Below are positions 21,439-29,678 of a stretch of 32,320 bases of DNA, one piece after another. Positions within the stretch are counted from its first letter, which is position 1; each line of letters opens with the position of its first letter. The notes under the pieces are model-generated. The model was not told where the DNA came from. It saw only the letters and a program-made list of their open reading frames with translations, and searched no databases. This DNA comes from a virus. The position numbers and the translations under genes are program-made. The stretch covers positions 1-32,320 of IMG/VR virus record IMGVR_UViG_3300049216_000116. One strand, 5' to 3'.

Positions 21439-21968
21439 GGCTCCACTTTCACAGCGCGCAACATGCTGAAACCGATGTAGAGGTCATTCGGAGTGATCTT
21501 GTTGGTCGGCAACGCGAACGACACCGACAGCGCTTGCTCGAGGCCCGCCGCGTCGACCTCGGCGCAGAACCACGCCGACGGGTCGCGCCAGTCCCGGCCC
21601 GCGGCAAAGCCTAGAATCGCCCGTTCGTCATAGGGTTTGTGCAGCTGCGCGGTGAGGAAATCGTAGAACGCCGCTTGCTGCTCGGCCGTCACTTTGAGGC
21701 GCCACACTTCCACGTCCGCCCAGCGCAGGTACCCGGGCGGTCGAATCTCGACCCCGGCGGGGTAAGTCACACCGTCAATGGTGATCGGCTCGTCGCGCGC
21801 GCCGAGCAGGCGTCCGGATCCGTCCTGCAAGCGCGCGTCGACGTGCGACCAGCGCCCGCCGCCGAAGTAGGCAATCAGGTCCGAGGACCAATCGGGCGCG
21901 CGGCTGAACTGCAGCTCGATCGCACCGAAGGTGCACGGGGCGGGCGACGGGGCGGGTTTCTTCGCCAT
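21435..21968 (-). CDS. NlpC/P60-like (YiiX-type) cysteine hydrolase
   Basis: 177 residues, ATG 21968. GGGRWSHVDARL (His about 42) and DPSAWFCAEVDAAGLE (Cys about 135) are the His-before-Cys order of circularly permuted NlpC/P60 amidases, with VWRLKVTAEQQAAFYDFL and LHKPYDERAILGF between, both typical of the family. Such enzymes cut peptide or amide bonds in peptidoglycan or lipid substrates. It is one of two apparent wall enzymes in this block, the other being the lysozyme-like gene at 22225. It may act at infection, as part of the virion, or in lysis. Confidence 0.75.
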   Translation of the reverse strand: MAKKPAPSPAPCTFGAIELQFSRAPDWSSDLIAYFGGGRWSHVDARLQDGSGRLLGARDEPITIDGVTYPAGVEIRPPGYLRWADVEVWRLKVTAEQQAAFYDFLTAQLHKPYDERAILGFAAGRDWRDPSAWFCAEVDAAGLEQALSVSFALPTNKITPNDLYIGFSMLRAVKVEP

Positions 21969-22228
21969 CAGGTCGTCGGCGGTTGCAGCTTCGTGATGAG
22001 CGCGCTGATCTTGCTGTTGAGCTCGGTCTGCACCGCGCCGATCTCCGCGCTCGCGAGCGCAGGGACCTGCAGCTGCAGGGTGCCGAGCAGGACCTGAGCG
22101 GCGCCCGGGAACGTCAAGGCGAGCTTGGTCGGGTCGGTGCCGAGGTTCGTGAGAAAGGTCTGCAGCGCCTTCAAGGCGATAATGAGCTCGGGGGCGGCGG
22201 CGGACAGAAACGGACTCGGGGTGCTCAT
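21968..22228 (-). CDS. Small helical protein in lysis block (86 aa)
   Basis: ATG 22228 overlaps the end of the lysozyme-like gene; its stop shares a base with the NlpC/P60-like start. Hydrophobic helix AAAPELIIALKALQTFL near the N-terminus, then LALTFPGAAQVLLGTLQL and a coil-like tail (VQTELNSKISALITKL). It has no convincing transmembrane helix. Position between two wall enzymes suggests a lysis or hub accessory, but no family is recognised. Confidence 0.55.
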   Translation of the reverse strand: MSTPSPFLSAAAPELIIALKALQTFLTNLGTDPTKLALTFPGAAQVLLGTLQLQVPALASAEIGAVQTELNSKISALITKLQPPTT

Positions 22229-22968
22229 GCAGCGGTTCCTTGCGTGTGAATGGCTCGGCCCCCCTTGGCGAAATAGCCCGCCAGGGTGGAAATCACGACC
22301 CCAGCGGCCATTGCCTGCTCGGGGTCCATATGCAGGTGGAACTGGTCGAGGACCCACACGAGGAGCACCGACGCCGCCGCGCCCAGCCCCAAACTCGAGG
22401 TGGTCGACTGCGAGGGCACGAACGGGTTGGGCGCGTCGACCGGGGGAGGGGTGGGGGCGGGAAGGGCAACCACGGGGGGATCCTCAAAGGGCTCGGGAGT
22501 CTCCGCGGGGGGCAAGTCTACCGGAGCGGGCACAGGGATTGCTACCGGCGGCGGCGCTTCGGCGGGGTGCGGTTCGACGCCATCGAGCGTCAAGCCTTCC
22601 AGAATCACGGCGTCGTCGTAAGGGCAATACCCCTGTTCTTGCCGGGTCATCGCGTGGAACAGCTCCGGCAACTGGGCCGGGAGATCGAGCGGCCCACGGT
22701 GTCCCATCCACTGCTCCACGTTCGCGACGTAGGCGGCAACCGGGTTTCCGGCCTTCGCGGGCGACCACGCGGCGACGACGTTCTGGACCAGCGTCTTTCC
22801 CGGCTGGTAGTGGCGCATCACGATGCGCGCCGCCGCCCGGTAGCAATACTGAGGGCTTACGAAGTTGACGAAGGTCGCGTCCGGCTGCTCGTAGGTCTGC
22901 CCGATCCACGTCTGACCGGCGACCCGCTCGATGTTGAGCGGGTTGTTGAGCTTCAAGCCTCGGGTCAT
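22225..22968 (-). CDS. Lysozyme-like virion/lysis protein with C-terminal membrane anchor
   Basis: 247 residues from ATG 22968, overlapping the XhlA-like stop. Residues 1-90 (RGLKLNNPLNIER, FVSPQYCYRAAARIV, NVVAAWSPAKAGNPVAAYV) match the P5-type structural/lytic domain, whose members begin with Gly-x-x-x-Asn-Asn-Pro-x-Asn-Ile. A Pro-rich linker (about 134-190) follows, then a hydrophobic region (LGLGAAASVLLVWVLDQF and MAAGVVISTLAGYF) that can span the membrane twice or once. No catalytic Glu is assigned with certainty. A peptidoglycan-cleaving role is likely. The anchor would hold it at the inner membrane. Confidence 0.7.
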   Translation of the reverse strand: MTRGLKLNNPLNIERVAGQTWIGQTYEQPDATFVNFVSPQYCYRAAARIVMRHYQPGKTLVQNVVAAWSPAKAGNPVAAYVANVEQWMGHRGPLDLPAQLPELFHAMTRQEQGYCPYDDAVILEGLTLDGVEPHPAEAPPPVAIPVPAPVDLPPAETPEPFEDPPVVALPAPTPPPVDAPNPFVPSQSTTSSLGLGAAASVLLVWVLDQFHLHMDPEQAMAAGVVISTLAGYFAKGGRAIHTQGTAA

Positions 22969-23228
22969 CGTTTGGTCTCCCAGAAGAAATCAATCAGCCG
23001 GTGGGCAATCTCGGTCAACAGGATGCCGATGCCGCCCATGACCCAGAGCGCCCCTTTGGCGCGCGCGAGTTGTTCGGAGAACTGCTCGAGCTGTTCCCCA
23101 AGCTTGTCGAACTGCGCGAACAGCTGCTCAATGCGCTCGGAGAGGTGTTCAACTTCCGCCGAAACCCGGGCTCCGTCCACGCGCAGTTGATTTACTTGCT
23201 TTTCCATTTCGTGCAGGCGTTCTTCCAT
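22965..23228 (-). CDS. XhlA-like coiled-coil membrane protein (holin accessory)
   Basis: 87 residues, ATG 23228. Residues 1-58 are heptad coil (MEKQVNQLRVDGARVSAEVE; IEQLFAQFDKLGEQLEQF); residues about 60-80 form a single membrane helix (ALWVMGGIGILLTEI), ended by FFWETKR. This is the size and topology of XhlA-type haemolysin/holin accessory proteins. It is coupled by ATGA to the lysozyme-like gene, which supports a lysis role. Confidence 0.7.
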   Translation of the reverse strand: MEERLHEMEKQVNQLRVDGARVSAEVEHLSERIEQLFAQFDKLGEQLEQFSEQLARAKGALWVMGGIGILLTEIAHRLIDFFWETKR

Positions 23229-23235
23229 GAAACCC

Positions 23236-23601
23236 TCATACGATGGTCACGGCATAAACGCCGCCGTTCGTCATCCCGAACGTGGAACTCCACGTCCAGG
23301 TCGACGCCCCGCCCGTGTTGGTAAAAGACGCGGAGGCCGACGTTTTTGATCCGAGTCCCGCCAACTTCAAGGTGTTGAAGTAGTTTTGCGAGAGCCCGGC
23401 TTGCGCGATGCTGAATACGGAATTCAGCCCGTTGTTGTCATAGAGCGAGTTGATCGTGATGCCGCGAAAGGTCCCGGGAGTCAAAGTGCCGAGCGTACTC
23501 ACAAGGAAGCCCGTGAACTGAGTAAAGGAGTTGTACCCAGCGGTGAGGCGTCCCGAGTAGCCGCTTTGCCCGACCCCGATGTTTCGGACCATGAACGTCA
23601 T
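23236..23601 (-). CDS. Small beta-rich tail protein (121 aa)
   Basis: ATG 23601 overlaps the fibre stop (ATGA). The protein is rich in Gly, Ser, Thr and Asn, with strands such as FTQFTGFLVSTLGTLTPG and RGITINSLYDNNGLNSVF, and a C-terminal ASTWTWSSTFGMTNGG. Sequence of this kind suits a small fibre-tip, collar or baseplate piece. No catalytic features. No named family recognised. Confidence 0.6.
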   Translation of the reverse strand: MTFMVRNIGVGQSGYSGRLTAGYNSFTQFTGFLVSTLGTLTPGTFRGITINSLYDNNGLNSVFSIAQAGLSQNYFNTLKLAGLGSKTSASASFTNTGGASTWTWSSTFGMTNGGVYAVTIV

Positions 23602-25223
23602 GCGAACGCGGCGGACTGCGCGGCGTAGTAGTTGGTACCGTCGTAGAAGATGGTCCAGAGGTCGGTCCCGCTCGAAGTAGCCGTCCCGGCCGTGCCCCCC
23701 GCCCATTTCGGCGTCGGTGAAAATCCGATGGTGTACGCCCCCGATGTCGTCGTCCGCAGGTTGATCGTCTGGCCGGAGGCCATGTTAGAAATCGTGACCG
23801 TGGCGTTCGAGGTGACCGATGCGGTAAACACGTTGCCGCGCGAAGCGTCGAGGGCAATTGAGCCGCCTGCCGAGAGGGCGATGGTCGGAGTTGCGGCACC
23901 GCCGTTTACTTGCAAGGCTTGGGTGTTGGCCGGGGGCGCGGCGATGACCAGTTCGCCATTCGACAAGGTCGCGACCACGGAGCCCGAGGAATTGTAGAAG
24001 TTGTAAACGCCGTTGTTCGTGTTCTTGAAAAACACGTTCCCGGACGCGTCCACCCCCATACCGTAAGCGGCCGAATTCAGGTTGAGCTGCGGCGTGGCAT
24101 ACGAGCCGGTGAACGTCGCCGAGGGTCCCGCGATCGTGGCTCCATCGACGGCGAGCGCGTAGCCGGACGCGGGGGCTCGAATCTCCACACCCCGCGTGCT
24201 CAGTACGCGAAAAATCTGGTTCCACCCGCCGTTGTACTGCCACAGTTCCGTCTGCCCGCCCGACTGCTGCAACAGAGACGTGCCCCCGCCACCCGAGTCG
24301 TAGAGTTCAATGTTGGGACCGGTGGCGACCGAATTGGCGGTCGAGTTCGTCCTCACTACCTTGTAGTCGCCGGCCGCTCCGGTGCCGTTGCTCGAGTTCA
24401 GGATCACCTGATCCTGTCCCGTACCCACCCCGGATATCTGCAACGCGGCCCCGGAAGCGGGCGCGTTAATGACCACGCCGCGGGAGGTCAGGAACTTCAT
24501 TACCTGGTTCCACCCGCCGTTGTACTGCCACAGTTCCGTCTGCCCGCCCGACTGCTGCAACAGAGACGTGCCCCCGTTCACGGTGTCATTCAGGAAGACG
24601 CACGGGCCAGCGGCAAAGTTGTTTATCGTGCTGCCAGCGCGATTAACGAGTAAATCCGCGTACCCTCCCGAGGAGCCGCTGTTGCTAACCGCTGTGATGA
24701 CTGCGGAGCCTGCGTATCCGTCCACCGTGAGCGCGACGCCACTCGCGGGGGCTCCGATGGTGACATTGCCGGTGAGCGTGGACGTACCGCTGACCGTGAG
24801 GGTCGAGAACGACCCCGACGTGCCACCGGTGAGCGCAGTCTGAATCTGGAAATACGTGCCGTCGTACACCAGCGTGAGAATCATTCCGGAAAGAATCGTC
24901 CCGACCGACGGCGCTGCGAGCGTCGGCAATCGGAGCGCGACGGCGGTCGCGGAATTCACCTGCAATGTGACCGTGGTCGAGGTGTTGGTATTGCCGACCT
25001 TGACCTGAAACTCAAGGCCGGCGGTGAAGGCATACGCGAGCCCCGAGGGTACCGTGATCGACAGCGCGTTCGCGGACCCCGTATCGGCGTAGAAATTGTT
25101 GGCCTGGTTGAGGTTGTTCGCCTGCGACGCGAGCGCCGAGTAATCCTGATCGAGGAGCACGGTTTGCACCGTGCCCGACGCATTGGCAAACGTGTTCGGA
25201 ATGACGACGGCGGTATTGGCCAT
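23598..25223 (-). CDS. Tail fibre protein with duplicated module
   Basis: 541 residues, ATG 25223. Residues 1-130 resemble fibre N-terminal modules (ANTAVVIPNTFANASGTVQT; FQVKVGNTNTSTTVTLQV). Two copies of a module including SLLQQSGGQTELWQYNGGWN followed by a RGV-x-I-x-APASG step occur about 96 residues apart, encoded by a perfect 73-bp repeat. A C-terminal beta region (TLSNGELVIAAPPANTQALQ; TINLRTTTSGAYTIGFSP) ends the protein. A trimeric beta-helical shaft is the expected fold. It probably recognises the host surface and lies between the beta-rich tail protein and the lysis block. Confidence 0.75.
   Translation of the reverse strand: MANTAVVIPNTFANASGTVQTVLLDQDYSALASQANNLNQANNFYADTGSANALSITVPSGLAYAFTAGLEFQVKVGNTNTSTTVTLQVNSATAVALRLPTLAAPSVGTILSGMILTLVYDGTYFQIQTALTGGTSGSFSTLTVSGTSTLTGNVTIGAPASGVALTVDGYAGSAVITAVSNSGSSGGYADLLVNRAGSTINNFAAGPCVFLNDTVNGGTSLLQQSGGQTELWQYNGGWNQVMKFLTSRGVVINAPASGAALQISGVGTGQDQVILNSSNGTGAAGDYKVVRTNSTANSVATGPNIELYDSGGGGTSLLQQSGGQTELWQYNGGWNQIFRVLSTRGVEIRAPASGYALAVDGATIAGPSATFTGSYATPQLNLNSAAYGMGVDASGNVFFKNTNNGVYNFYNSSGSVVATLSNGELVIAAPPANTQALQVNGGAATPTIALSAGGSIALDASRGNVFTASVTSNATVTISNMASGQTINLRTTTSGAYTIGFSPTPKWAGGTAGTATSSGTDLWTIFYDGTNYYAAQSAAFA
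24216..24288. repeat. 73-bp perfect direct repeat, copy 1 (fibre gene)
   Basis: Identical to 24504-24576, 288 bp apart. Both are in the same reading frame and encode the same 24-residue fibre module. Recent intragenic duplication, able to shorten the fibre by recombination. Confidence 0.9.
24504..24576. repeat. 73-bp perfect direct repeat, copy 2 (fibre gene)
   Basis: Second copy of the fibre-gene repeat. Bases beyond both ends diverge, so conservation is limited to this module. Confidence 0.9.
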
Positions 25224-25224
25224 G

Positions 25225-26859
25225 TTAGGAGTCCCAACGAGCGCCGAATTTCCAGTCGACCAGAATGGAATTCAGCTGGTAAATGGAGCCGGTGTTCGAG
25301 AGGGTAAGGCCGACGTATTTGTCAAACCCGCCCGGCGATTGCGCCTGGTAAGTGAGATACGCGGAGCCCACCCAAGTCACGATCGCGAGCGAGTTGTTCT
25401 CCCAACTGACGGTCGCGCCGGCGTTGTTCACCCAGTCGACGGCGCCCGTGATACTCGAGATATTCGCGACCGCGGTGGAGCCCGTCGTCGTGTCCACGGT
25501 CATGGTGAACATCCCGCCGCCGACTGTGAGCTGCGAGAGATTGAACCCCACCGTGATGAACTGCTTGTCTGAGATCGGGTCGCCCATGTCCCAGAGCGGC
25601 GTCGAGAGCGTCGACGGCGGCGCGGTCGTCGTGTCCGAAAAGAGCTGGTAGAGCTTGTTGTTGATGTACCCGTAGAGCGTCGGCACGTTGCTCTGTACGC
25701 CCTGGGTGACCCTTTTTAAGGTGTTGCCCGCCGAATCGCTGTACTGGGCAAACCACCATTTAACAAGCCCCGAGCGGTTGCGTTGCATCATCGCGAGGTA
25801 GGTTTGGCTGCCCCACACCGGGTCGTTCAACTGCTTGAACAGGAACGCGCCGCAGAAGATGTTGCCGACGGTCGCGAGGCCCGCGGAGATGGGGAGGGAC
25901 GGGTCGAGGTACTGCCACGTGCCATCGAGCGTCGAATCGACGGCCACCGTGTCATCGGGGCCGGAGAGCTTGGTCACGTTCACGCCGTCGAGTTCGTAGA
26001 TACCGTACCGCGTCGCAAACAGGATCGAGCGATTGAACGCGACGATGGAGTACGGCTGATCGGTGCCGATGATCGACTGCAGCGGCAATTCGGTGAACGC
26101 GGGCTGCGTGGACCCCGAGGGGATGTACAGGTCCGAAATCCCGGCAATAGCCGTTGGCGAGAAAAAATACAGATACCCGTTCAACGCGACCATGCGCGTG
26201 ATCGCGCCGAGGATGATCGGGTCGATGAAGAAGTAATACCCGGAGCCGTCGGCATTGGTCCAATCGGTCGACGCATTGCCGTAGCCCGTGGTCGCGCCGC
26301 CCGCGACCGAGTATTGCAGCAGCCGTCCATTCAGCACCCACACGCGCCCTTGCCACACCGCGATGTCGGTGCCGGTCGTCGGGAACCCGGTGCCCGTGAG
26401 CGCGGTGATATTGCCGCTGCCGTTCCACGAGAAATACCCGCCGCTTGAATCAATGCCGAGGGCGACGCTCGTCTGCCATTGAGTGAGGCGCGTGCCTGTG
26501 CCAGAGAGCGTGATCGAGCCGTTGATCTGGCCGACGTAAGTGTTGGTCGAGAGATTGAACGCGAACAGTTTGCCGGTCGTCGAGGCTTGCAGGAGGTACA
26601 GCGTGCCGCCGATATTGACCTGCTGATCGTAGTAGATCGTGTCCGAGCCGTAGTCGTGCAGCACCGCGGACTTGTTCGGGATCGTGTGCAGATTCGAGTA
26701 CCCGACGGGCTGCAGGTTGACCAAGTGCGCGAACGTCTGCTGCGGAATCGCGTTCCTCGAGTTGGTCGTGTTGAGCGCCGCCCAATCTCGGAACACGAGC
26801 TGCTCGAGGTGGCGCTCGCCTTTTTCCCTGTATTTTCCCGGGCCGGGGGTCTGGGCCAC
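25225..26859 (-). CDS. Large beta-rich tail/hub protein (beta-propeller-like)
   Basis: 544 residues from GTG 26859, four bases after the adaptor stop. After a short basic lead it consists of repeating strands with Trp/Tyr/Gly turns, for example TDIAVWQGRVWVLNGRLLQY, YSIVAFNRSILFATRYGIYE and ISAGLATVGNIFCGAFLF. This resembles P22 gp10-like packaged-DNA-stabilising and podovirus tail-hub proteins with propeller folds. It follows the adaptor-like gene in the usual head-to-tail order. I call it a tail tube/hub component; the exact homologue is not established. Confidence 0.65.
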   Translation of the reverse strand: MAQTPGPGKYREKGERHLEQLVFRDWAALNTTNSRNAIPQQTFAHLVNLQPVGYSNLHTIPNKSAVLHDYGSDTIYYDQQVNIGGTLYLLQASTTGKLFAFNLSTNTYVGQINGSITLSGTGTRLTQWQTSVALGIDSSGGYFSWNGSGNITALTGTGFPTTGTDIAVWQGRVWVLNGRLLQYSVAGGATTGYGNASTDWTNADGSGYYFFIDPIILGAITRMVALNGYLYFFSPTAIAGISDLYIPSGSTQPAFTELPLQSIIGTDQPYSIVAFNRSILFATRYGIYELDGVNVTKLSGPDDTVAVDSTLDGTWQYLDPSLPISAGLATVGNIFCGAFLFKQLNDPVWGSQTYLAMMQRNRSGLVKWWFAQYSDSAGNTLKRVTQGVQSNVPTLYGYINNKLYQLFSDTTTAPPSTLSTPLWDMGDPISDKQFITVGFNLSQLTVGGGMFTMTVDTTTGSTAVANISSITGAVDWVNNAGATVSWENNSLAIVTWVGSAYLTYQAQSPGGFDKYVGLTLSNTGSIYQLNSILVDWKFGARWDS

Positions 26860-26862
26860 GGG

Positions 26863-27537
26863 TCAGCGCCGGTAGAAGTCGCGGGTGCGGGTCGAGGTCA
26901 CGGCCCAGGCCGCGGCCTGCAGTTCCGTCCAGTATTTCTTGTAAAAGAGGTCCGCCTCGTCATAGGACTGCTCGTTGTACTTCGCGACGTGCGCGGCGTA
27001 GTACGGCACGGGAACCTGCATGATCGCCGGCAGCACTTCGGGCTGCGTGTCGAGCGTGAGCGGCGTCGGCGTAATCACGCAATCCCAGTCAGACTGGTAG
27101 TTCTGATCGGGCACCGGATTGACGTAGAGGTAGTTCGTGCCCATGCGCGCGATTGATCCGGGGCGAGTCTGGTAGTTCACATAAGAGCGCAGCTTCGCAT
27201 TCTGTTCGGAGAACGGTCGATTCTGGCAGACGATGCGCGTGTTGCTCGCCCAGTAGATCGTGACCGAAATCACTTCGGTGACGTTCAAACCGTTGGTGAA
27301 CGTGGTGCCGGTCGTGGGATCGGTGCCGGTGTTGAGCACCGCGGGGACGTTGTAGAGCTCCTGAGCGGCGGTCAGCGTGACGCCCGTGACGAGCTGGCGC
27401 AGGCATTTGGTGTCCGCCGCGACGCGCGTGCGCGCCGCGTTGATGTCGTCGGTCAGTTCCGGGTTCTGCCAGAACTGGGCGGTCGCATCATGCAACAGGC
27501 GGCGCGTGAGGGTGAGGTAGGTGTCAAGCGCACCCAT
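26863..27537 (-). CDS. Head-tail adaptor-like protein (224 aa)
   Basis: ATG 27537. Begins with a helical segment (YLTLTRRLLHDATAQFWQNP, LTDDINAARTRVAADTKCLR), then a beta-rich centre (TEVISVTIYWASNTRIVCQN; YVNPVPDQNYQSDWDCVITP) and a final helical part (AAHVAKYNEQSYDEADLFYK). This helix-beta-helix layout and its position after the capsid and before the hub match podovirus adaptor/tail-tube A proteins such as T7 gp11 or P22 gp4. Assignment is by layout and order, not by a defining motif. Confidence 0.6.
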   Translation of the reverse strand: MGALDTYLTLTRRLLHDATAQFWQNPELTDDINAARTRVAADTKCLRQLVTGVTLTAAQELYNVPAVLNTGTDPTTGTTFTNGLNVTEVISVTIYWASNTRIVCQNRPFSEQNAKLRSYVNYQTRPGSIARMGTNYLYVNPVPDQNYQSDWDCVITPTPLTLDTQPEVLPAIMQVPVPYYAAHVAKYNEQSYDEADLFYKKYWTELQAAAWAVTSTRTRDFYRR

Positions 27538-27546
27538 TCATCCTCG

Positions 27547-27942
27547 CTATCGGGGCAACGAATTCGCGGGCATCCGACCCGGGGTTATGGGGGAGGCGGG
27601 CTTGCGCGTCGCCTCCCCTTCCCCACCGAGGTTGACGCGGGCGCGACCGTTCTCGGTCTGGGGTTCTTCCGGCTCGTCCTCGAACACGACGCGGCCCTCG
27701 AGGAACTTGATCTTGGTGAGGAGTTTCACCGCTTCCTTGAAGTTGTCGAGGGGACCGAGGAGGCCTAATCCGTTGAGCGCGCGCGTCTTGTCGGCATTGG
27801 CCGACTGCCCGAAGGCGAAAATATGACGCGCCGCGTCCGGCGGGATGTCGACGGGCTTGCCGGGCGGAAAGGTGTAATCCACCGCGGCGTACCGGCCGGT
27901 CAGGGGTCGGTCGAGGCCGTTGACGACGCGAATGGTGTCCAT
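27547..27942 (-). CDS. Small head protein (131 aa)
   Basis: ATG 27942. The N-terminal third is beta-rich (MDTIRVVNGLDRPLTGRYAA, VDYTFPPGKPVDIPP), followed by helices (DAARHIFAFGQSANADKTRA; FKEAVKLLTKIKFLEGRVVF) and an acidic Pro-rich, disordered tail (EDEPEEPQTENGRARV). It resembles phage minor head or head-completion proteins with a short beta domain. No named family. Confidence 0.6.
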   Translation of the reverse strand: MDTIRVVNGLDRPLTGRYAAVDYTFPPGKPVDIPPDAARHIFAFGQSANADKTRALNGLGLLGPLDNFKEAVKLLTKIKFLEGRVVFEDEPEEPQTENGRARVNLGGEGEATRKPASPITPGRMPANSLPR

Positions 27943-27955
27943 GCGCCCGGGGCTC

Positions 27956-28582
27956 CTAGCGCGGCAGGTTCGACCAGCGGGTGGTGCCCGCCGAGCCGCT
28001 CGCGAGGATGATCGTCTGGCCGACGCCATCGAATTCGATCTGGCCGGCCGAGCTCGCTGCGAGCAGCGTGCGGAAGGTCGCGCCGGTCTGCGTCGAGAAA
28101 TTCACCGACGAATTGCCGTAGGGGACCTGCGGCGCGCCGTTGTTGTCCGGGTTGTACTGCACCGTGCAGTTCGCGCCGGTGACCAGGTTGTAGTTGCCGG
28201 CGGTCGGCACCCACACCGGGACGAACGTCGCGCTCGTGAGCGTCGGCGTGCCGGTGAGCGTGCAGTAGAACGTCATGGTCGTAGTCGTCGGAATCGACGC
28301 GATCGCGAAGGTAACGCCGCTGAGGGCGACGACGGTGACGCCCGTCAACTGGAAGTAGGTCAGGTTGGCGTAGGACGGGCCGTGGCCGGTCGACGACTTC
28401 GCGAAGGTCGTGGTGCCGTTCGTGAGCGTGGTCGCGGTGTAACCGTGCGCGGACCCGAAAGTGACCGTGGCGACGTTGGTCGCCGACTGCAGCGTGATCC
28501 CTGAGATCGAAATGGGCACCGCGGTGACGCTGTTCTCCGGCTGCAGGAACACATTGCCGGGAAGTAGGATTTGGTTCGGCAT
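27956..28582 (-). CDS. Beta-rich structural protein, probable capsid decoration (208 aa)
   Basis: ATG 28582, thirteen bases after the capsid gene. Thr/Ser/Gly-rich strands throughout (SGITLQSATNVATVTFGSAH; YANLTYFQLTGVTVVALSG; TSATFVPVWVPTAGNYNLVT), with GQTIILASGSAGTTRWS at the end. Composition and place right after the capsid fit a decoration or cement protein; a collar or tail-spike fragment is less likely. No catalytic residues apparent. Confidence 0.6.
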   Translation of the reverse strand: MPNQILLPGNVFLQPENSVTAVPISISGITLQSATNVATVTFGSAHGYTATTLTNGTTTFAKSSTGHGPSYANLTYFQLTGVTVVALSGVTFAIASIPTTTTMTFYCTLTGTPTLTSATFVPVWVPTAGNYNLVTGANCTVQYNPDNNGAPQVPYGNSSVNFSTQTGATFRTLLAASSAGQIEFDGVGQTIILASGSAGTTRWSNLPR

Positions 28583-28594
28583 GGGGCGCTCCGG

Positions 28595-29638
28595 TTAGAT
28601 CGAGAGAACGGCCCAGCCGGGGAGCCGGGCCTGCGCCTTCGGTTTCACGCACACGAGCTGCAGCGCGTTGATCACGACGCCGACATAGCCCACCTGGAAG
28701 TTCGAGAGCGTCGACTCGAAGCCGGAGAAGTTGAACATCCCCTGCTCGTGGAAGTACGCATTGAAGTAGTTGGAATTGCACAAGTAAATCGTGCCGCCCG
28801 TCACCGAGCTGTTGACATCGTTGACCGGGCAATACGGGTCGGCGTAGATCGGCACGCCGGCGACATCGAGCGCTTTCAGCATCGAGCGCGGCCGGTTGGC
28901 CTCCGTGTCGAACGCGGCGCCGGGAGTGACGTAGTACGTCTCCTTGCCGAGGTAGTCCTGCGCGAGGTTCGCCCAGGTCCCGAAGTCGGTGACGCCGAAG
29001 GTCGGGTGTTCGCCCGAGTAGTTGTTGAGCCCGGCGATGTACTGCAGCAGGTTCGCGCGGGTCGGCGCGACGGTGCCGGAGCCGATGTTCTTGTAGTACG
29101 AGCTCCACCACGGGTTGCTCGCCCGGTTGATGTTGCCGTAGGTCGTGAGGTTGGTGCCGTTGTCGAACGCGCCGTCGAGGCCGGTGATCGCGTTGTTGGT
29201 GGTCGAGATGTTGGTGTACGCGGCCGACGCGATGAGGTCCATCGTGGTGTTGGTCGCGTCGTTCATGCGCGCCTGGATCAGCGGAATGACCGCGTGATCA
29301 AGCTGCACGAGGCCTTCCATGCCGAGGAAGGGGATCGGGGTGAGCGCGAGCGCGAGATTGAACTCGGCGTCGGTCACGCCGGTGAGCGGCTCGGGCTCGG
29401 GGAAGGTGCCGTCGTAACCCGCCCAGGCCGCCGCCGTCATCGGCGAGCCCTGTACGGGCACGGTCACCGAACTCGCACCACCGCCCGCGCTCTGCGCGTT
29501 CGCGAGCAGCGCGCCCAAGAGCGGGCTCGTGTTGTAGATCTGGACGTAGAGCTGCGGGATGAACGCACGGCGCGTGATCGCGGCGAGCTCCGCGTATTGC
29601 GCGCTCTGTGCCGGAAGTAAACCACCAGGTACGGGCAT
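28595..29638 (-). CDS. Major capsid protein
   Basis: 347 residues, ATG 29638, with AGGA upstream. It begins with AELAAITRRAFIPQLYVQIY and TSPLLGALLANAQSAGGGAS, a typical capsid N-terminal arm and first helix, followed by VTVPVQGSPMTAAAWAGYDG, the long spine helix region AVIPLIQARMNDATNTTMDL and a beta-rich C-terminal half (GVPIYADPYCPVNDVNSSV; FSGFESTLSNFQVGYVGVV). Size and gene order (after scaffold, before head-tail genes) support an HK97-fold capsid subunit. It should form the icosahedral shell with the scaffold encoded just upstream. Confidence 0.85.
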   Translation of the reverse strand: MPVPGGLLPAQSAQYAELAAITRRAFIPQLYVQIYNTSPLLGALLANAQSAGGGASSVTVPVQGSPMTAAAWAGYDGTFPEPEPLTGVTDAEFNLALALTPIPFLGMEGLVQLDHAVIPLIQARMNDATNTTMDLIASAAYTNISTTNNAITGLDGAFDNGTNLTTYGNINRASNPWWSSYYKNIGSGTVAPTRANLLQYIAGLNNYSGEHPTFGVTDFGTWANLAQDYLGKETYYVTPGAAFDTEANRPRSMLKALDVAGVPIYADPYCPVNDVNSSVTGGTIYLCNSNYFNAYFHEQGMFNFSGFESTLSNFQVGYVGVVINALQLVCVKPKAQARLPGWAVLSI

Positions 29639-29678
29639 GAAAGTGTCCTGTTACCGAATCAAAGCGCCCGGAAAGCGG

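Noticed and set aside
24216-24576. Attachment-site or terminal repeat
   Set aside because: The 73-bp repeat lies inside the fibre reading frame and encodes the same module twice.
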